DNA of 64,000 nucleotides from Aphidius gifuensis (taxonomy: Eukaryota > Arthropoda > Insecta > Hymenoptera > Braconidae): the NCBI RefSeq assembly GCF_014905175.1, contig NC_057789.1:14746876-14810875 (forward strand), given 5' to 3'. Of this stretch, positions 34,530-46,124 are shown in pieces (positions within the stretch are counted from its first letter, which is position 1; each line of letters begins with the position of its first letter). The notes beneath the pieces were generated by a model. That model searched no databases and had not been told where the DNA came from. It saw nothing but the letters and a program-made list of their open reading frames with translations. A program made the translations under genes and the position numbers.

Positions 34530-37075
34530 TTATTTACCATCAGCATAGCGTTTAAGGGGGTAAAAAAGAGGTGAAAACGCGTATACCAGTAAATTAATTT
34601 TTAAACTACTTTAGAACGAAAATTGGACTAAGCCATTATTTTTTAAATTAGTATTGAAACAATACAAAGCTATATAAAAAAAATCAACCCTTAACATAGC
34701 GTTTTAGGGAGCAAAAGGGGGGTAAAAACGCGAAATTTTTTGAAAATAATTTTTTTAACTACTTTAAAACGAAAATTGGACCAAACGGTTATCATCTAAA
34801 TCAATAATAGAACAATACAAAGCTAGAAAGAAAAAATTAACCCCCAACATAGCGTTTTAGAAGGGGGCCAGGGGGGACGGAAACTTTAATTATTTTTTTT
34901 ACTAACTTTAAAATAAAAATTGGGGTATGAAAATATTATCTAAATTCAAAGTCCACTAATAAAAAGCTAAAAAAAAAAATTACGACCCTTAACATAGCGT
35001 TTTAGGGAGTGAAAAGGGGTGAAAACGCGGATTCTAGACAATTTAATTTTTTTTTCTATCTTAAAATCAAAATTGGGGCATGAAAATATCTAAATTCAAA
35101 GTCGACTGATTAAAAGCTAAAAAACAAATATCAACCCCCAACATAGCGTTTTAGGGGGTGGTAAGGGGGATTAAAACTTTAATTATTTTTTTTACTTACT
35201 TTAAAGTAAAAATTGGGGCATGAAAATATTTTCTAAATGAAAGTCAACTAATTAAAAAATAAAAAAAAATATCAACCACTAACATAACGTTTTAGGGGGT
35301 AGTAGAGGGGTTGGAACCTTTAATTATTTTTTTTACATACTTTAAAATGAAAATTGGGGCAAAACATTATTATCTTAATTGATATGGGACTAATGCGTTT
35401 TAGGGGGTGGTAGGAGGAACTAAAACTTTAATTATTTTTTTTACTTACTTTAAAAAGAAAATTGGACCAAACGGTTATCATCTAAATTAATATTAGAACA
35501 ATAGAAAGCTAGAAAAAAAAATCAACCCCCAACATAGCGTTTTAGGGGTGGCCAGGGGGGACGGAAACTTTAACTATTTTTTTTACTAACTTTAAAATGA
35601 AAATTACGACTAAAAAAAAAATTACGACCCTTAACATAGCGTTTTAAGGGGTGAAAAGGGGTGAAAAAGCGGATTCTAGACAATTTAATTTTTTTTTCTA
35701 TCTTAAAATCAAAATTAATCCTTGAAAATATTATGTAAAATGATAGTCGACTAATTAAAAGCTAAAAAAAAAATATCAACCCCCAACATAGCGTTTTAAG
35801 GGGTGGTAGGGGGGATTAAAACTTTAAGTATTTTTTTTACTTACTTTAAAATAAATATTGGGGCATGAAAATATTTTCTAAATCAAAAGTCAACCAATTA
35901 AAAGATAAAAAAAAAATATCAACCACTAACATAACGTTTTAGGAGGTAGTAGAGGGGATGGAACCTTTTTTTACATACTTTAAAATGAAAATTGGGGCAA
36001 AAAATTATTATCTCGATTGATATGGGACTAAAAAAAAGCTTTTTATTGTCCCTATATTAACTTGGATAAATACGGCTTGGTCCAATTTTGATTTTAAAAT
36101 AGAAAAAAAAAATAAATTGTCGAAAGTCCGCGTTTTCACCCCTTTTCACCCCCTCAAACGCTATGTTATAGGTTGAAATTTTTTTTCTAGCTTTTTATTA
36201 GTCCCCTATTCATTTATATAATAATTTTCTGCCTTAATTTTTATTCAAAAATAGAAAAAAAAAATAAATTGTCTGAAATCTGCGTTTTTACTCCTTTTTA
36301 TCCTCTAAAACGCTATGTTAGGGGTCGAAATTTTTTTTTTAGCTTTTTATTACTCCCATATTGATTTTAATAATACTTTTTTGCCCCAATTTCTATTTTA
36401 AAGTTAGTAAAAAAATAATTAAAGTTTCCGTCCCCCCTGGCCCCCCCTAATACGCTATGTTGGGTGTTGATATTTTTTTATTGCTTTCAATCACTCGACT
36501 ATTGATTTACATAATATTTTCATGCCCCAATTTTGATTTTAAGATAGAAAAAAAAATTAAATTGTCTAGAATCCGCGTTTTCACTCCTTTTCACCCCCTA
36601 AAACGCTATGTTAAGGGTCGTAATTTTTTTTTTAGCTTTTTATTAGTTGACTTTTAATTTAGAAAATATTTTCATGCCCCAATTTTGATTTTAAGATAGA
36701 AAAAAAAATTTAATTGTCTAGAATTCGCGTTTTCACTCCTTTTCACCCCCTAAAACGCTATGTTAAGGGTCGTAATTTTTTTTTAGCTTTTTATTAGTTG
36801 ACTTTTAATTTAGAAAATATTTTCATGCCCCAATTTTGATTTTAAGATAGAAAAAAAAATTAAATTGTCTAGAATCCGCGTTTTCGGCCCTTTTCACCCC
36901 CTAAAACGCTATGTTAAGGGTCGTAATTTTTTTTTTAGCTTTTCATTAGGGGACTTTGAATTTAGATAATATTTTCATGCCCTAATATTTTATTTAAAGT
37001 TAGTAAAAAAAATAATTAAAGTTTTCGTCCCCCCTGGCCCCTCCCTAAAACGCTATGTTGGGGGTTGTAATTATG
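34530..37075. repeat. Two-monomer satellite array with a central inversion
   Basis: Units of about 145-150 bp are marked by AACATAGCGTTTTAGGGGG. One monomer type continues GTGAAAACGCGGATTCTAGA, the other GGACGGAAACTTTAATTATT. Orientation is direct from 34530 to about 36020 and inverted from about 36040 to 37075, so the whole can fold. Short frames here are artefacts. Confidence 0.9.
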
Positions 37076-37399
37076 TAGATGTATATGTAGAAGTATTAAA
37101 TATATGTACTGCAGTATGTTATTATTTGTTTGTATTCATGACATAACCTCCAAACTACTTTGACAGCATAAATAAATTGTTTACTTTTACAAAAAGATGT
37201 GACATCTCAACAAAAAAAAAAAAACAAAGTTTGTTCTATAAAAAAAGTGTCAAGTATTCGAAATTGTCACTAATTGTGAGTATATTAATTAAGATGTGAT
37301 ACCAGAAAGACAAAAAGAAAATATATTTTTGACGCATGTAATTAAGTCTGAACTATTTAAAAAAAAAATTTTAAACTTGACCCGAAATAAATTTCACCT

Positions 37400-37785
37400 G
37401 GTGAAAATCTAGCTAGTAAAATAATGTAGATATTGGTTTGATGGCTACAAATTACAGCTAAGTAAAAATCTAGCTAACTGAAAAATCTAGCTAAGTAAAA
37501 TAATATAGATATTGGATTGTGTGGCTATAATTGACTAAGTAAAAATCTAGCTAAGTGAAAAATCTAGCTAAGTAAAATAATGCTAGATAATGATTGTGTG
37601 GCTAATTACAGCTATGAAAATCTAGCTAAGTAAAATAATCAGATATAATTGTGATTATTATAGAGTCTAGCTAATTGAAATCTAGCAGAAAATGAAAATT
37701 TAGCTAAGTACAAATAATACATTCTATAAAAATCTAGCTAATATAAATAAAAATCCTAGATATTAAATAATCCAGATATCTAAAT
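37400..37785. repeat. CTAGCTAAGTAAAA short-motif repeat
   Basis: About a dozen copies of AAAATCTAGCTAAGT with irregular spacing and small gaps, filling the loop of the foldback. Confidence 0.75.
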
Positions 37786-37920
37786 TTTTTTTTTCATAGA
37801 GGACTTAGTTTTTTTTGTAAAATTTAATTTTTTTTTTCTAAGTCCATTGTTTTCAACATGGCAAAACTAAATGAAACTAGTCGAAAAATAAAAATGACAA
37901 CGGACGGTCATGGAGACCAG

Positions 37921-38069
37921 GGGGGCTATTCTCGAATTCATACGAGTCGACTCGTTCACACGGATCGAGGTCCGTTGACGGATCTTGCCTTGAGTAGAGA
38001 TGTGAGATCCGTTCACGGACCTCGGTCCGTGTGAACGAGTCGACTCGTATGAATTCGAGAATAGCCCCC
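37921..38069. mobile_element. PIF/Harbinger-like palindromic MITE, GGGGGCTATTC type
   Basis: 149 bp, near-perfect palindrome with ends GGGGGCTATTCTCGAATTC and a long GAGTCGACTCGT inner stem. Target duplication CAG at 37918-37920 and 38070-38072. Confidence 0.9.
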
Positions 38070-38545
38070 CAGTATGGACGATAAGTCACGTCCCTCACCG
38101 CGGGGGCCACGGCACTGAATTCGGATATTCCCAAATTTCAGTATTCAAGACATATATTTTACATCAGGTGGGGTCAAGTTTAAAATTTTTTTTTTCAATA
38201 GTTCAGCCTTAATTACATGCGTCAAAAATATATTTTCTTCTTGTCTGTCTAGTATCACATCTTAATTAATATACTCACAATTAGTGACAATTTCGAATAC
38301 TTGACACTTTTTTTGTAAAAAAAACTTGGTTTTTTTTTTTGTTGAGATACTTATACCCACTCTAGCTCGGACGAACATGCTCTGCCGTCTAAAATTAACC
38401 CACACAACTACACACCACCGTACACAACTGTCAAAACTGTTGTTTTATTACACAACAATAAATAATAAATAAATTCATCGGCATCTACAAAAAATTATAT
38501 TATCATTAAATCATTCAATAAAAAAATAATTTTACAGTCAATATT

Positions 38546-38659
38546 ATGATTGATTATGACTATACTTTGGAAAATTGGCTGTCGAGTTTGTCTGGAATCA
38601 TGGAGGTCTACAAGGAGGGTAATCTCTCGAAACTTACTGAAGCTTACAGAATGGAGCAA
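38546..38659 (+). CDS. Candidate first coding exon, unknown gene
   Basis: ATG at 38546, 38 codons reading MIDYDYTLENWLSSLSGIM and on to AYRMEQ, then CAA followed by the donor GTCAGT at 38660. The stretch has balanced, gene-like amino-acid use, and the upstream 38390-38530 looks like a leader. Its 3' part and intron are duplicated at 22536-22875. No downstream exon is seen here, because mobile elements follow from 38965. I do not recognise the protein. Confidence 0.4.
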
Positions 38660-38964
38660 GTCAGTACGTTTTTTTACCGGTGATGAGACTTTTGCTACAA
38701 CAGTTCCATGGTTACATGTTATTTTTGTTTATATTTTTTCATAATATGTGATAATAATGTGACAAGTCAAAATATAATTATTTAATCATTAATGTGACGA
38801 TTTAAACTATGATCATAATGTAATGAATTAATTAAACTATTAATAATTATACATTTAAAAAAAAGTAAGTTCTTATTTTTTTTATTATAAGATATATAGA
38901 TATGGAAATTCTTTGTTCATATACCTTTAATGTTGAAAACATTAGAATATTATTAATAACAGTT

Positions 38965-39080
38965 ATCGAGAGGCACGGTAGTGCCTCGTGTCAAGTGTGA
39001 GAAAAACAATAATAATACCAAACAAAAAAAAAAATTGAAGCCTTGAAGGCGCAAAAACACTACCGAGCCTAATATACATC
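38965..39080. mobile_element. Terminal-hairpin element fragment, copy 3
   Basis: TA, then TCGAGAGGCACGGTAGTGCC, hairpin at 38970-38987, then about 90 bp of related sequence cut by a hAT-like end. Confidence 0.6.
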
Positions 39081-39082
39081 AA

Positions 39083-39250
39083 AATATTGGGTAAATGGTC
39101 GATTTTTGGGTTTAATACTTTCATACCGGTATAATACTAGTATGAAAGTATGAAACTCAGGAACGCCCCCTATGGCATCAAAATTGTCTACCATACCAGT
39201 ATAAAACTCTCGACTGTCAAATTTTTTGTTGATATATTAATAGATGTATT
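39083..39250. mobile_element. hAT-like left end, ATACCGGTAT type
   Basis: The shared head TTGGGTAAATGGTCGATTTT is followed by CATACCGGTATAATACTAGT repeats, then sequence homologous to the 26094 head (CTCAGGAACGCC and CGACTGTCAA). Confidence 0.7.
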
Positions 39251-39339
39251 ACAGAATAAACAAATAATATAAACAATATTTGATTATCAAAACAACAATA
39301 GTAATGTATTTCAATTTATTTGAACAGATAATAAGCTAT

Positions 39340-40300
39340 TGACAAATGGCTAAGAAATGGATGTAGCTTCCCTGTTAATTTTCAGAGAATTAATTCAGCC
39401 AAAGTAATTAACATCCTTTCCTTAAATATTTTTTCCATAGCTTTTTATTTATTCAAATAATGAGAAAGCTATGGAAAAAATAGTAGCTAAGGAGAAAATG
39501 TTGTTTACATGTTACTTTACGGAGAATGAATTTAGCTAAAGAAATAAACATGAAGGCAACATCCTTTCCTTAGCTAATATTTTTCCCATAATAGCTTTTT
39601 ATTTATTTAAATACACAAAAAGCTATGGGAAAAATAGCTAAGGAAAAAAAGTTGTTTACCTGTTAATTTCTTTGGCTAAATTAATTCTTTATTAATGAAC
39701 ATGTGGCCACATCCTTCCCTTAGACATTTTTCGCATAGCTTTTTGTTTATTTAAATTTATCTATTCAAATAAATAAAAAGCTATGGGAAAAATATTAGCT
39801 AAGGAAAGGATGTTGCCACATGTTGATTTATAAAAAATTAATTTAGCCATGAGAATTAACATGCACGCAACTTCCTTTCCTTAGCTAATATTTTTCCCAT
39901 AGCTATTTATTAATTTGAATAAATTAATTTTTCCTATGGCTTTTTATTTATTTAAATTAGTAAAAAGCCATAGGAAAAATATTAGCTGAGGTGAGGATGT
40001 TGCCTACATGTTTATTTCTTTGGCAAAATTAAATTTCTATAAATTAACAGGTAAACAACTTCCTTTCCTTAGCTACCATTTTTCCTATAGCTTTTTATTT
40101 ATTTAAATTAATAAAAAGCTATGGGAAAAATATTAGCTAAGGAAAGGATGTTGCCTACGTACTAATTTCTTCGGCTAAATTAATATTTTATGAATTAACA
40201 TGTAAGCCACATCCTTTCTTTAGACATTTGTCAATAGCTTTTAATATATTCAATAAATTTATTACTACTGACAAATGTCTGAGGAAAGGATGAAGATTAT
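39340..40300. repeat. Palindromic satellite array, CTATGGGAAAAATA variant
   Basis: Alternating AAAGCTATGGGAAAAATA and TAGCTAAGGAAAGGATGTTG words with complements, about 200-bp periodicity, five or so units. A diverged relative of the 57.8-61.8 kb array. Confidence 0.85.
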
Positions 40301-40770
40301 TACTATTATGCTATAATTAAAGGAATGATATTTTTAAATTCAAATTAAAAATATAATATATAATATTAATATTTTAAAAAAATTTCCCTGGGTGGTAAAA
40401 ATAATTTGGCGAATTATGTCATAATATCGCATAATATGACATAATCTGACATAATATCACACAATATGCCATATTCCTACAAAAATTGATTTGCCAGAAA
40501 ATGGCATATTCTGGCATCCGAAAATCATGTAAAAATATGTCAGAATATGTCAGAATATGGCATATTTTTTGGATGTTAGCAAAATCATTTTGATAATTAT
40601 TCTTTAGAAAATAATGTTTTTTTCTCGATCACGTCGTTGTTTTAATTATGCGACACGCCTGTCATTAAAATATTACGCAAGAAATTTTTTAAGTGATACC
40701 ATTATTATTTAATTTTCTTCTTGTAGATTGTTATTTGAAGTTTCTCCCATGTGGTCATCTCAAGACTAGT

Positions 40771-41514
40771 TCTTATATATACGATTTATTATTCTGTTTC
40801 TTCGTCTGTTTTTTCTAAATTTTTTTTTTTTCTTGTTAATTTTATAATATTGTGGTTGGCAACGGTTGTTGTGGGGTCAAACATTCTATCGCTGTTTTTT
40901 TAATAATATAAAATAAACTTTTTTTTTTTTTTTTTATGAATTAGGGGGAAAAAAAATTACTACAAACGAATAATAATTTGTACCTGAAAAATAACAACAA
41001 AAAAAAAAATTATTTAATCTAAAATGTTAATTGACAATTGCATATCTGCATTAATGATCAACATATTTTGATGTTTTTTTTCCAAAATAAAGAATTAGTT
41101 GTGCTTCAATTTGTATCATTGAATTTATAATGAAAAAATAAATTATTTAAAAATATTTATTTTTGGAAGCAGTATAAAAACATTTTGGAGTAAATATTTT
41201 TTTTTTTTTGTTATTTTTCAGGTACAAATTTCGGGCTTGGTGGTACAAATTAGCACGAATTTTTTTGTGTTTGTATTAATTTTTTTTTCCTCCTAAGCCA
41301 TCTAAAAAAAAGTAGATTTTTAACCCTTTCGCCACTATTTAATTTTGAGATAAGAATTAAAACAATTACAGTACGAAATAGTACTAATTAAGACGCTTCT
41401 AATGAGTATCCTAGAAAATTTTTCTAGGACTTATGCAGGCTAGGTTCACGCACTTCTGTCTTTCCAAACTCAAAGAGGCAGAGAGACGCGCCGCAGGCGC
41501 GTCATGTTAACTAG
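40771..41514 (+). mobile_element. Possible non-autonomous Helitron
   Basis: The 3' end looks right: a GC-rich hairpin GACGCGCC-GCA-GGCGCGTC (41485-41503), seven bases, then CTAG (41511-41514) followed by T. A TCTTATATATACG start at 40771 is a guess for the 5' end and has T, not A, before it. Confidence 0.4.
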
Positions 41515-41969
41515 TGTATTCAAAAAATATGACGATGATAAAAAATGATAAAAAATTAAAATAATCAATTTTTCCCGTAATTGTTTGAAAGAAGTAAAAA
41601 TAAAAAATACGTTAATAATTATGTTAAATAAATATAAAAAATTCTCTAGATGCCATAATATGCCATAAAACGGTAACGGTATATTTTTTCAAACGACAAA
41701 AATACAACGACATTTTTTATATCAATTATGCGTTTTTATGGTATATTAAATACTAATTTATCGATATCATGAAGTTCCTCTATCGGTAGAAGATGGTACC
41801 GTTTTGATGTATATATTATAGTATACAGCTGTATACAGTCAGTAGTCTTGATTTGATAATCTATTGGAAAAAAAATATTCTTGAGTATCACACGTGGTTC
41901 ATTTCATAAAAAAAAAAAAAAATAAGTCGAACATAATTTTTTTTCGTTTTGTTTCTACAAAGCCATTAA

Positions 41970-42290
41970 ATTTATTGCGTAGCCAAAAAGGCAACTATCA
42001 ATGAATCAATGATGGATACGTATATAATAAAAGTTCGGTGTCAAAAACAAGTGGAGTGGTTTCATGGAGATGTGTTGGTCTCTTGAAATATAATTGTCAT
42101 TGTGTTGCTAAAACTACAACTGCAACACGTGATGGTAATTATATTTAGCCAAAGCAATGATTATAAATTTTGTAGATGATATAATTTTTTTTTTTTTTTT
42201 TATCTAGGTGACATTATAAGTATCGATAACATACATGCACGTGATTCATTAAAAATTGAGGTTGAAAAAGTCAATGAATTTGTTTTTTTG
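41970..42290 (+). pseudogene. FLYWCH zinc-finger relic (Mutator-like transposase type)
   Basis: One frame reads RSQKGNYQ, stop, INDGYVYNKSSVSKTSG, then SWRCVGLLKYNCHCVAKT. This is the FLYWCH pattern: GN..L..DGY.Y, W.C, C.A...T. A stop at 42146 is followed by a T-rich tract with AG and a further coding-like stretch (near 42212-42275, SIDNIHARDSLKIEVEKV). FLYWCH domains head many Mutator-like transposases and some host factors. Two stops make it a relic. Confidence 0.65.
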
Positions 42291-42770
42291 TATTTTGTCA
42301 TGTTGTCGTTGTTTTTTTCGTCAGGTAGCCCCATGAAACGCCATAAAAAGTTAGCCAATGATGTCATATTATGACATAATGTGCCATAAAATACTATAAA
42401 AAGTTGATGGATTTTGCAGTAAATAATTTGCAGATTATGACATAATATGCCATAAAAAGTTGGTTAATTATGTCATATTATAACATAAAATGTCACAAAT
42501 TGACGATAAAAAATGGTGGATTATGTCATAATCTTCAAAAAAACAATCTTGTCAGAATTTTTCGGAATTTGTCGAAGGCCAAATAACCTTAGAAATTCCG
42601 GCATTTTCTGACAAATTCTGAGAAGTAATAATGATAGCAGATGTCAGTTTATGTCATAATATGCCATAATTTTCCTGTCATTTTATGGCATATTATGACC
42701 ATGGAGGTGTTAAACTCCATGATTATGACATAATCTGCCGAATTATATTCACCAGGGGTTTTTTAAAACT

Positions 42771-43306
42771 TGTTGAGTCCAAGAAGACTAGAAATACAGG
42801 AGGAAATACTCCCTATCTCGCCTGTATGTATATGAAAACCGTATCGCTATGTGTTTCGGCGAGTGATTATATAAATCACCACTTGCTGTCAGAAGGCAGC
42901 ACCTCACGGACTAGGCGTTGAAAGCGCCGCCTTGTGAGGTTTCACTTAACTTGATCGGCGCTTTACGGGCTCTCTCGGGTACGTTCGGACGTTGTTTTCA
43001 ACTACGTTCACGTTCGGCGTCTAGCCGGCACACAAGCAATAAAAACATACACCCGTATACAGCGGTTTTTCAAGAGGCTTTTGTCATTTAATTAAAAGAG
43101 TTAATTAAACAGAGTAATTGAGGCCAATTATATACTATAATTGACCTACAATAATCATCATCAATATACAATTTAATATACAGACATTTATCGTCAATTA
43201 GTTCAATAAACTTATACTTAAACTTATATTCTAAAGTGTGTCGTGTCGCTCTCTCTCACTCCTACACGAAATCCTTATCCACCCTGTCACTAGCTCAAAC
43301 ACTATG
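42771..43306 (+). mobile_element. LTR-like or MITE-like sequence
   Basis: TG...CA limits, a TATATAAA near 42868-42877 and AATAAAAA near 43038 would fit a solo LTR. No clear 5-bp duplication is readable. The initial AAGAAGACTAGAAATACAGG word recurs at 24030 and 24880. A strong hairpin (CCTCAC...GTGAGG, 42901-42941) lies inside. Confidence 0.35.
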
Positions 43307-43439
43307 TGATCGCTGTATAATTGAGGGGCGCTGGTAGTACCCTGGTAACATGCGCGACTTGTATCGCTTTTTTTTACAATGCGCACAATCCAAACATACT
43401 TTGGCAAACACTAAATAGAGCATTATACAGCTCTCAGGA

Positions 43440-44540
43440 TTTTTATAAAAATTACTAATTAATTTAAAGAAATTAAGCGAAGAAATTAATTTTAGCTACG
43501 TCCTTTCCTTACCTCTATATTCGCCATAATTAATAAATTGAAAAGCTAGTGGCAAATGTATCTAGGGAAAGGAGGTAGCCGAATAAATTAACAAGTAGTC
43601 CTCATTAATTCTTTAGTTAATGAAGAATAACTAAATGCCAATAGCTTTTTAATTTATTAATTATGGCAAATATTACTAAGAAAAGGATGTAGCCAAATAA
43701 AATATTTTATAATCTATATTAATCCCACAACCATTTGGCACAAGAATTTTAATTTAATATAAGAATTACTGCTTAGAAATTAATTTAAAGAAATTAATTT
43801 ATTTGGTTACAGTCTTTCCTCAGCAACATTTCGCAATAGTTTTTTGATAAATTATTTACGGCATATGTATGTAAGGAAAGGATGTAACTAAATAAATTAT
43901 TCAATAGTCAAGATTAATTTCTCTGCAATATTTTCTATAATGAAATAAAATTACTGTGTCAAATGGCTAAGAAATTAATCTACGCTGTTAATTAATGTAT
44001 TTAGTTAAATTTTTTCTTCAGCAACCCTTGCCAATAGCTTTTTTATAAATTAATTTCCGCAAATATAGCTAAGGAAAGAATGTAATTAAACAAATTAATT
44101 AATAGTCTAGATTAATTTCTCTGCAATATTTTCTATAGAATAATAAAATTATCGTGTCGAATGGCTGCGAGGAATTTATCTAGACTGTTTATTGATGTAT
44201 TTAGTTACATCCTTTCTTTAGCATCATTTGCCATAAATAATTTATTGAATAACTATTGGCAAATGTATCTAAGTAAAGGATGTAACTCAATTCATTGTTT
44301 AACAGTATAGATTAATTCCTCAGCCATTTAGATCAATAATTTTAATTTAATAAAGAAAATACTGCTTAAAATTAATCTAGACTTCAATTAATTTATTTGG
44401 CCACATCCGTTCCTTAGATACATTCGCGACAATTGATTAATAACAAAAGCTATTGGCAAATGTATCTAAGGAAAGGATGTAGCCACATAAATTAATTATC
44501 AATCTTTATTAATTCCTCAGCTATAATGTATGCAGCCATT
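43440..44540. repeat. Palindromic satellite array, diverged variant
   Basis: Repeated AAAGGATGTAGCCAAATAAA and inverse words with GGCAAATGTATCTAAGGAAA, about five to six units. Ends against a hAT-like right end. Confidence 0.8.
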
Positions 44541-44559
44541 CGCCGAAACAAATCATAAA

Positions 44560-44726
44560 ATAACGAATTACTGGCTGTGGAATCAAGGTTTCGTGGCTGC
44601 TGTAAGATGGCGCAGTGAACTTTGTGTAAGACACTTTATGTGAGAAACCAAGCCGTGTAAATTACTGTAATTAACATGGTATATTACACGTGTAATTTAC
44701 ACTGTAAATTACAAACCCATCACTGG
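44560..44726. mobile_element. hAT-like right end, GTAAATTAC type
   Basis: TGTAAGATGGCGCA and GTAAATTAC motifs lead to ACCCATCACTG. Closely similar to the right end at 29850-29950, including CAAGGTTTCGTGGCTGCTG. Its left end was not found. Confidence 0.7.
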
Positions 44727-44754
44727 ACACCAGTATCATACCTACCTAACACTG
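44727..44754. mobile_element. hAT-like right end remnant, GTATCATAC type
   Basis: CACCAGTATCATACCTACC then TAACACTG. Could be the partner of the left end at 39083, with later insertions between. Confidence 0.45.
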
Positions 44755-45030
44755 GTATAAACCGTTGACTATATATAGTTATACAAGGTGTTACCAAATT
44801 CGTGCACGTGAGTTATACAGTGTCATTCTACGCAAAATTCTAAGATATACGTTATTTATTATTTTTTTTCTGCGAAGCTTCATTTTCAAGATATTTACGA
44901 TTGAATTGACCAATCAAAAACAGGCGTCACGAACTATTCTTATGGCACCGAAAAAAACGTGCGTGGTTAGGCTCAAAAATTAGATCGAATAGTATGCGGT
45001 GCACATATTTAATTATTTGATTTGATCTAA

Positions 45031-45428
45031 TGGGTGCATTCCTTTAATAAAATTTTTTTTTGCTCTGCAATTTCGCCCTGTATTACCGACGAAAATTCTA
45101 TAGGAAAATGCTATTTCTTGTAGTGGCAGTACTGGCACATGACATTATTTTTCTTTGGCTTCCAATTATTGGATGAATAAACTGAATGACTGTTCAATGT
45201 TTATATCCAACTTAAATAAACAAAAAATTGACGTATTGTAATCGTTCGTTATTGTTTGTTATTGTCACATAGGTTGTACAAGATCCTATCATAATTAGTT
45301 TAAAGTCTGGAGAATTACATAGTGGATTTCATCATTTTTGTCGTTGTTTTTGTTTCTAGCTTGTAGTCGGTATTCCAGAGTGAAACTGCAGAGCGAAAAA
45401 AAAATTTTTATTGAAAGAATGCTCCCAA
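45031..45428. mobile_element. GGGTGCATTCC-type MITE, copy 3
   Basis: Inverted ends ATGGGTGCATTCCTTTAATA and, diverged, its complement near 45410-45428. Shares the CAGTACTGGCACATGACAT block with 7260-7600. Confidence 0.75.
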
Positions 45429-45474
45429 TCCATGTTTGCTTACAACAATTGAAAAGAGAATGTTATTGAAGGTT

Positions 45475-45850
45475 TTAATCAAATTTTGTCAGTACAAATA
45501 TTTTAAATATACCTTTATCCTGTGTAACAACATAATGAATCTCAGAACAGTTTCCAATTATTAATTCCTGACCTGCTAAGGCTACCGCTGAATGGACTTG
45601 ATTTTTTTGATTTTGTTTGAATTCAAGTCCGGTTGCATCTTTAAAGTAAGACTTCATACCATTTATATTTATTGTTCTATCTTTTGATAAGGGCAAAGCA
45701 CATGAGTCACGATCCGAGACACATACTCTCTTGGTCTAAAATTAATTAATTATTGTTAATTATCTTACAGAAATAAATTAGATGAAAATAACTGATACCG
45801 AATAATGGAACATGTACATTTCTAGAAAAAATACTAACCTTGCTTGTCAT
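45475..45850 (-). CDS. Small two-exon gene with a TDP-43 N-terminal-like domain, 90 aa
   Basis: Exon 1 is 45839-45850 (MTSK) with donor GTTAGT. Exon 2 is 45475-45735 after a TTTTAG acceptor. The joined frame is phase 0 and ends at a TAA. The protein reads VCVSDRDSCALPLSKDRTIN, then a FKDATGLEFKQ stretch and ELIIGNCSEIHYVV. Spacing and key positions resemble the TDP-43 N-terminal oligomerisation fold (the FPGACGLRYRN and LVYVV regions) without the RRMs that normally follow. Homology is judged by eye. No stop or frameshift, and a MITE sits 26 bp before the ATG. A single-domain paralogue that could cap or modulate polymers is inference. Confidence 0.65.
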
Positions 45851-45876
45851 TTTATATTAAATATATTTTGTATAAA

Positions 45877-46124
45877 GGTGCTTTCTTTTGGGTGTTTATT
45901 TTTTTACACTTCAATGCGCATGATCATACGCATGCGCAAATTTCGCAAACATGAGAAGAGAACAGTAGCGTCGAACTAATAATTCTTAAAAAATAAGAAT
46001 TAAAACATAGCTGATCCAGCCCCTCATGTACTACGCTGTTGCAAACTGATTTTTTGCTAACTGCGCATTCAACTACGCATTCGCAAAAATAAATAGGAAA
46101 TAAAATAAACACCCAAAAAACACC
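45877..46124. mobile_element. GGTGCTTTCTTTTG MITE, copy 3
   Basis: 248 bp. Ends diverged at the right (CACCTT). Lies in the 5' leader or promoter of the TDP-43 N-like gene. Confidence 0.8.

Larger units (their letters stand above)
37190..38345. mobile_element. Foldback, GTCAAGTATTCGAAA family, copy 3
   Basis: Arms at about 37190-37395 and 38163-38345 pair well, with GTCAAGTATTCGAAATTGTC and CACCTGGTG/CAGGTGGGGTCAAG words. The loop contains a short-motif repeat and a PIF-like MITE. Confidence 0.85.
40386..42757. mobile_element. Iterated TATGNCATA element with a FLYWCH relic
   Basis: Ends CCCTGGGTGGTAAAAATAAT and CCCCTGGTGAATATAATTCG (inverted) are followed on both sides by many TATGACATAAT/ATATGCCATA words (40415-40575, 42330-42740). 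Between them lie a Helitron-like 3' end and a zinc-finger relic. No target duplication was resolved. Confidence 0.6.

Noticed and set aside
40930..41250. Inverted GGTACAAATT words as a separate MITE
   Set aside because: Pairing is weak and dominated by homopolymers; boundaries could not be fixed.
44765..44983. 72-codon plus-strand frame
   Set aside because: No domain, no splice support, low-complexity composition; lies between transposon ends.
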